DNA from: Myxococcales bacterium
Lineage (GTDB): Bacteria > Myxococcota > Myxococcia > Myxococcales > Myxococcaceae
Direction: 5' to 3'
DNA length: 64,000 bases
Assembly (NCBI GenBank): GCA_016191815.1
Contig: JACPVI010000081.1
Location: 1 to 64,000 of the forward strand
Below are positions 60,335 to 64,000 of the stretch, piece after piece. The notes beneath the pieces were generated by a model. It ran no database searches, was not told the DNA's origin, and saw only the letters and a list, made by a program, of their open reading frames with translations. Made by a program: the position numbers and the translations under genes. Positions within the stretch are counted from its first letter, which is position 1; every line of letters starts with the position of its first letter.

Positions 60335-60718
60335 TCAGCCGCCGTCCGGCGCGGCACTCTTCTCTTCCACCGCGCGGAGCAGCTCGGCCGCCGGCTCGCC
60401 GATGGGTTGGACGGACTTCGCCACCAGGTCCACCTCGAACTGGTAGGCGCCTCCGGGCCCCGCGGTACAGGACACCTCCACCGTGCCGGCGAAGGAGGAG
60501 ACGATCCTCGGCACGCACTGCGGGCGCGCCTGGCCGCTGCGGGCGTCCAGCTCCCTGGCGACCGACCAGCTCGCCCCGGGCCGGATGTTCAACACCAGCG
60601 CCACCGCCCGGTCCAGATCGCCCTGCTCGAACCTCCGCTGGAGCGCGATCAACATGAGCCCGAGGACGGCCACCAGCACCGTGCCCACCACCAGCTTTCC
60701 TCGCCTCTCGAAGTCCAC
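60335..60718 (-). CDS. small membrane-anchored protein of unknown function
   Basis: A 127-residue protein with one N-terminal membrane span (residues 8-27, KLVVGTVLVAVLGLMLIAL) and a soluble part with two Cys residues (RPQCVPRI, VSCTAGPG) that may form a disulfide in the periplasm. No family is recognised. Between HtrA and the next small membrane gene, all on the minus strand, so possibly one operon. Confidence 0.6.
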   Translation of the reverse strand: MDFERRGKLVVGTVLVAVLGLMLIALQRRFEQGDLDRAVALVLNIRPGASWSVARELDARSGQARPQCVPRIVSSFAGTVEVSCTAGPGGAYQFEVDLVAKSVQPIGEPAAELLRAVEEKSAAPDGG

Positions 60719-60746
60719 CGCGCGCGAAAGATAGCCGCCTTATACG

Positions 60747-61118
60747 CTACCGGCGCCCATCGGCACCGCTCGGGGCACCTCCACCTCCCTCGGCTCCCGC
60801 CGGCGCACGTCCCCCGGCCCGGCGGCCGAGCAGCTTGTTCACCTCCGCGCGCTCCTCGCGGGTGTACTGGTCCTTCGGGGCGGAGGAGGCGCCGGCCTTC
60901 GCCTCGTCGATCGCCTCCGCCACACCCTTCTTCAGCTCGGCAAGCTTCGACGGACCGCCCTTCTTCGCCCAGGTCCCCTGGGCGTGCTCCACGAGCGTTC
61001 GCCCTCCCACCTCGTAGCTCGCGAGGAAGATGCCCAGCCCAATCGAAAAGCACGTCCACACAAGCCACTTGATGAAGCCCATGAGCCCTCCGATGCGCTC
61101 TCCTACCCATTCGTACAT
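60747..61118 (-). CDS. small membrane-anchored protein of unknown function
   Basis: A 123-residue protein with one membrane span (about 12-35, LMGFIKWLVWTCFSIGLGIFLAS), then a charged helical region with Lys/Ala-rich pattern (SKLAELKKGVAEAIDEAKA) and a low-complexity Gly/Ala/Arg end. No family is recognised. 28 bp before the 127-residue membrane gene on the same strand. The start at 61118 gives the shortest protein that keeps the span. Confidence 0.6.
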   Translation of the reverse strand: MYEWVGERIGGLMGFIKWLVWTCFSIGLGIFLASYEVGGRTLVEHAQGTWAKKGGPSKLAELKKGVAEAIDEAKAGASSAPKDQYTREERAEVNKLLGRRAGGRAPAGAEGGGGAPSGADGRR

Positions 61119-61208
61119 CGACCCACATCCAGCGGCGAGTTTTTGGCCGTGTGGAGCGGCGCCCTTCGGAGGTCGACCCCGGCGAACGCCAGGTTTATGT
61201 AGCGCCCC

Positions 61209-62276
61209 GTGGAGGCGGCACAGCTCATCGCAGAGGCGGAATCGCGCGCGCGCCAGCTGGAGCCGGAGCCGGCGCCGGAGCAGGCGGTCGAGCGGCTCCG
61301 CACCGAGTGCTTCTCGATGTTGGATCGGATTCCGGAGCCTCCGCTCTATCGCAGGTCGGAGGATCCGGCGCGCCAGCTCGCGGGGGAGCTCTTGTCCGAG
61401 GGCCAGGAGCTCTTGGCCCTCGCAGTGGCGCTCTCCAGGGTTTCCGAGGTGCGGGAGGCGGCGGCGCCTCTCGCCGAGGTGATGAAGGAGATCCTCGACT
61501 ACCTTTGCCAGGTGGCCGAGGGCCGCGTCAGAGAGGCCGAGGCCGCGCTCAGGCGCGCGCGGGAGCTGGAGCGAAGGGTGGCGCGGGCTTCGCGGGCGTG
61601 GTCGCGCTCCGACGAGGATGCGGCGCCGGTTTTCGATCGCCGCACCGGGGCCTCGCGATACGACGAGCGGCCTCCGCCTTCGGTGACCGCCAAGCTGTCT
61701 TGCCCCCGCGCATCGTGCCGCCTGACCGAGGAGTACTCGTTCTCGTCCGACCACGCGACGCAGGAATTCACCTGCGCCGGGTGCGGCCAGCCCTTCACCG
61801 CCTACTTCGCGGAGGCGATCGACGCCGGAGAAGTCCGCCAAGGCGCCCGGAGGAGGCTGACCTTCCGCCTCGAAGAGCTGTCCGGGCGGGTGACTCGCCT
61901 CGAGCTGGACGACCGGAGCGGCGCGGAGCTGTCGGTGGTGAGGGGTGACTTTCTGGCGTTCCTCTATGCGCCACCTCACCAAGTCCGCGGCCTGTTGAAT
62001 CTGTCCACCAGCCGCGTGCTTTGGGTTCAGCGTTCCGGCGCGTGCTTCGTGGCCACGGCGGTCTTCGGCGAGCAGGCCCCCGAGCTGGAGGCTTTCCGAG
62101 CCTACCGAGACCGAGTGCTAGAGCCCTCGCCGCTCGGCAGGGCGCTCATCCGAGGATACTATTCGCTCGGCCCCGGCCTCGCGCGGCTCGTCACGCGGCA
62201 GCCTTGGCTTCGGCGAGCGGCGCGCCGGGGGTTTTCGGCTCTCTACCGACGACTATCGAGGAGCGGCTTTTCTTGA
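61209..62276 (+). CDS. zinc-ribbon protein with C-terminal CFI-box domain
   Basis: A 355-residue protein starting at GTG. Residues 1-130 are helical (possible coiled coil, RVREAEAALRRARELERRV). A zinc ribbon follows (about 163-195; CPRASC...CAGCG), then a beta-rich region and a C-terminal CFI-box-type domain (about 278-355: SGACFVATAVFG, RAYRDRVLEPSPLGRALIRGYYSLGPGLAR). The CFI-box is found at C-termini of varied exported or surface proteins in deltaproteobacteria and others. Its function is unknown. The stop overlaps the next gene by TTGA. Confidence 0.78.
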   Translation: MEAAQLIAEAESRARQLEPEPAPEQAVERLRTECFSMLDRIPEPPLYRRSEDPARQLAGELLSEGQELLALAVALSRVSEVREAAAPLAEVMKEILDYLCQVAEGRVREAEAALRRARELERRVARASRAWSRSDEDAAPVFDRRTGASRYDERPPPSVTAKLSCPRASCRLTEEYSFSSDHATQEFTCAGCGQPFTAYFAEAIDAGEVRQGARRRLTFRLEELSGRVTRLELDDRSGAELSVVRGDFLAFLYAPPHQVRGLLNLSTSRVLWVQRSGACFVATAVFGEQAPELEAFRAYRDRVLEPSPLGRALIRGYYSLGPGLARLVTRQPWLRRAARRGFSALYRRLSRSGFS

Positions 62277-62842
62277 GCGAGCCAGCCGAGCAGCGGCGAG
62301 TGGGAAGAGGGAGGGCGGGGAGGTTGCTCGCGAGGCTCATCGCCGCGGTGCTTCTGGTCGGAGGCCTCTACCTCGGCATCCTCGAGGCGCAGCGGGGGGA
62401 CTTCCTCGCCGAGGGGTCCGACGCTCCGGCCTTCGCGCTCGAACGCTACGCGGGCGGAGCGGTGTCGCTCGAGGGGCTCAAGGGGAAGGTGGTGATGCTC
62501 GACTTCTGGGCCACCTGGTGTGCGCCCTGCATGAAGGAGATGCCCTCGCTGGTGAGGCTGGCGCGCGAGTACGAGGGAAGGGGGATCGCGTTCGTGGCGG
62601 CGAACCGCGACGATCCCGAGGAGGCGCGAGCGGTGGTGGACGACTACGTCAGGGGAAGGCTGCCGGACGTCGGCCCGTTCGTGGCGTTCGCCGACGACGC
62701 GACTGCAGTGAGCTACCGAGTGCGTAGCCTGCCGACGCTCTACTTCCTCGGCCGCGACGGGAAGGTGCTGTTCGCCGATTCGGGTGTCGCTTCGGAGGCC
62801 ACGCTACGGCGCTGGATCGAGCGCGCGCTCGAGTCGCGCTGA
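62273..62842 (+). CDS. membrane-anchored TlpA/ResA-type thioredoxin
   Basis: A 189-residue protein with one N-terminal membrane span (about 20-38) and a thioredoxin fold. The redox motif is C83-A-P-C86 (FWATWCAPCMKEMPSL), with the cis-Pro at SLPTLYFLGRDG. It faces the periplasm and reduces or oxidises disulfides, for example in cytochrome c maturation. A TTG start is chosen: it overlaps the upstream stop (TTGA) and has GAGGAG 9 bp before it. Confidence 0.9.
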   Translation: MSEPAEQRRVGRGRAGRLLARLIAAVLLVGGLYLGILEAQRGDFLAEGSDAPAFALERYAGGAVSLEGLKGKVVMLDFWATWCAPCMKEMPSLVRLAREYEGRGIAFVAANRDDPEEARAVVDDYVRGRLPDVGPFVAFADDATAVSYRVRSLPTLYFLGRDGKVLFADSGVASEATLRRWIERALESR

Positions 62843-62864
62843 CGGCGGGTCCCTTCACCTAGGC

Positions 62865-62993
62865 GTTGACGTGATCCCCAAGTTGACCACCGCCCGGACA
62901 ACTCCGCGCCAGTTTGTGCCTACAGCCTGACAGCAAGGTGCTGATCTGACTCTGTGTTTCTCGGGGGGTGGTCAACTTGGGGTCCACGTCAAC
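62865..62993. repeat. 129-bp element with 27-bp inverted repeats
   Basis: Left arm (62865-62891, GTTGACGTGATCCCCAAG...) and right arm (62967-62993) are inverted with only two mismatches. The 75 bp between are clearly less GC-rich than the surroundings. It could be a hairpin terminator for both neighbouring (convergent) genes, or a small non-autonomous mobile element. No target-site duplication was identified. Confidence 0.65.
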
Positions 62994-63041
62994 GACCACG
63001 ACCGCCACCATGACTCGCCGTGGCCACCTGGAGCCCCGGCG

Positions 63042-64000
63042 TCACTTCTTCTCTTCTTCGCCCTCGCCGACCAGCTTGAACTCGGTGCGCCGGTTCTTCG
63101 CGCGGCCCAGCGGGCTGTCGTTGTCCGCCACCGGGCGGTCGAAGCCGTAGCCTTTGCTCTGCAGCCGCTTCTTGGCGATGCCCTTGCGCACCAGATAGTC
63201 CACTACCGCCTTGGCGCGCCGGTCCGACAGATCCTGGTTGTAGGCCTTGGTCCCGCGGTTGTCGGTGTGGCCCTCGATCAGCACCGGGCCCACCTCGGGG
63301 TTGTCGTTGAGGACCTTGAACACCTCGTCGAGCATCTTGAACGAGATCGGCTGGATGATCGCCTCGCCGGTCTCGAAGAGGATCTGCCCCCGCACCCGGA
63401 TTCGCTCGGCCTCCAGCACCACCTCCGGCTCGGCGCTCGGGCAGCCCAGGTCTTCGGCCGCGCCCGCGTCGTCGGGACACTTGTCGACGTTGTCGGGGAT
63501 CTGATCGCCGTCGCGGTCCGGGCAGCCGTCGTACTCCTTGGGGCCGGGCTCCATCGGGCAGCCGTCTTCCCGATCGGGGATGCCGTCCTTGTCGTTGTCG
63601 TCCTCGGGGCAGCCGTCTTGATCCTCAAAGCCGTCGAAGTCCTCCGGGACGTCCGGGCAGGCGTCGAGGTGGTCGGGGATTCCGTCGCCGTCACGGTCCT
63701 GGAAGTCGAAGTCGTAGCGGACCGCGACCATCGCCCGGAAGGTCTCCCGCCCGTAACCGGTCATCACCCCGATGCCCCGGCCGACGTTCAGCTCGACTCC
63801 CCAGTTGCCTTTCACCCGTCCGCGCACGCCGACCAGAAGCTCCCAGGGCGTCTTCAGCGAGTCCGACTGCCCGAAGGTGAAGGGCGCCTCGGTCGGCGTC
63901 ACCACGTGCATCTCCGCCAGGAGTTTCAGGTCGGTGACGCGGGGGATGTAGTTCGGCAAGCCGATCATCGCGCCCGCGCCCATCGCGAACTCGTTGCCCA
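63042..64000 (-). CDS. OmpA-family protein with thrombospondin type 3 repeats (5' end outside the window)
   Basis: At least 319 residues; the frame is open to base 64000, so the start lies outside. A beta-barrel-like part is followed by calcium-binding thrombospondin type 3 repeats (DRDGDGIPDHLDACPDVPEDFDG, DNDKDGIPDREDGCP, DRDGDQIPDNVDKCPDD) and a C-terminal OmpA domain (ILFETGEAIIQPISFKMLDEVFKVL, IEGHTDNRGTKAYNQDLSDRRAKAVVDYL, GYGFDRPVADN). It anchors the outer membrane to peptidoglycan through the DNRG...R motif. Confidence 0.93.
   Translation of the reverse strand, partial: GNEFAMGAGAMIGLPNYIPRVTDLKLLAEMHVVTPTEAPFTFGQSDSLKTPWELLVGVRGRVKGNWGVELNVGRGIGVMTGYGRETFRAMVAVRYDFDFQDRDGDGIPDHLDACPDVPEDFDGFEDQDGCPEDDNDKDGIPDREDGCPMEPGPKEYDGCPDRDGDQIPDNVDKCPDDAGAAEDLGCPSAEPEVVLEAERIRVRGQILFETGEAIIQPISFKMLDEVFKVLNDNPEVGPVLIEGHTDNRGTKAYNQDLSDRRAKAVVDYLVRKGIAKKRLQSKGYGFDRPVADNDSPLGRAKNRRTEFKLVGEGEEEKK

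Overview
The window is high-GC DNA from a member of the Myxococcota (the former Deltaproteobacteria). Three predicted exported proteins end in, or contain, a MYXO-CTERM-type tail (Gly-Cys, a hydrophobic stretch, an Arg cluster). There are Cys-rich surface lipoproteins of the myxobacterial type, an OmpA protein with thrombospondin type 3 repeats, a Ser/Thr kinase and a CFI-box protein. The order rimP-nusA-ylxR-infB-ylxP-rbfA-truB...rpsO-pnp is the usual bacterial translation/RNA cluster. I cannot name a genus from sequence alone. No rRNA, tRNA or CRISPR array was seen.

Layout. 1-4.1 kb: the end of a transposon-like repeat, then a leftward operon (FecR lipoprotein, LysM/FecR-like protein, HD-GYP sensor, lipoprotein). 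4.3-13.1 kb: a cold-shock protein, two small unknown genes behind a strong palindrome, and surface or exported proteins, including a 6 x 102-residue repeat lipoprotein, a metalloprotease-like protein with a degenerate zinc motif, and a phospholipase-like/outer-membrane fusion. 13.2-23.6 kb: the rimP-to-pnp cluster, with a terminator-like hairpin before rimP and a one-base frameshift in truB. 23.7-45 kb: lipid-metabolism genes (below). 45-53.5 kb: membrane proteins, an M23 peptidase, dut, a kinase/FGE fusion, an ABC-type binding protein, and a sensor kinase with a LuxR regulator. 53.7-64 kb: purB, purC, a TrmH-type methyltransferase carrying a palindrome inside its reading frame, a Uma2-type protein, HtrA, a TlpA-like thioredoxin and the OmpA protein (cut by the window end).

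The most notable system is an apparent lipid-catabolism regulon between 23.7 and 44.2 kb. Four copies of one 27-bp palindrome (half-site ATAGTRCAAAGTG, centres at about 23683, 26849, 33523 and 44229) lie in front of: a FadL-type outer-membrane protein; an SCP2 protein with an acyl-CoA dehydrogenase, divergent from a MerR-type regulator with a thioesterase; an epimerase/thiolase/DUF35/acyl-CoA ligase operon; and a hydrolase/acyltransferase pair. Each palindrome abuts a TTGAC- or TTTAC-type -35 box. At three of the four, the start codon lies 35-37 nt from the first base of the -35 box, which implies leaderless mRNAs. The MerR-type protein encoded beside one site is the obvious candidate regulator. 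Next to these lies a rightward run of aldehyde dehydrogenase, an unknown protein, a GMC alcohol oxidase of the fatty-alcohol type and an acyl-CoA carboxylase beta subunit, which suggests oxidation of long-chain alcohols or related lipids.

Repeats are abundant: a TA-flanked element with perfect 26-bp terminal inverted repeats (two copies), a GTCGAG-rich palindromic intergenic family (three copies), a 129-bp inverted-repeat element near 62.9 kb, and a REP-like palindrome inside the methyltransferase gene.
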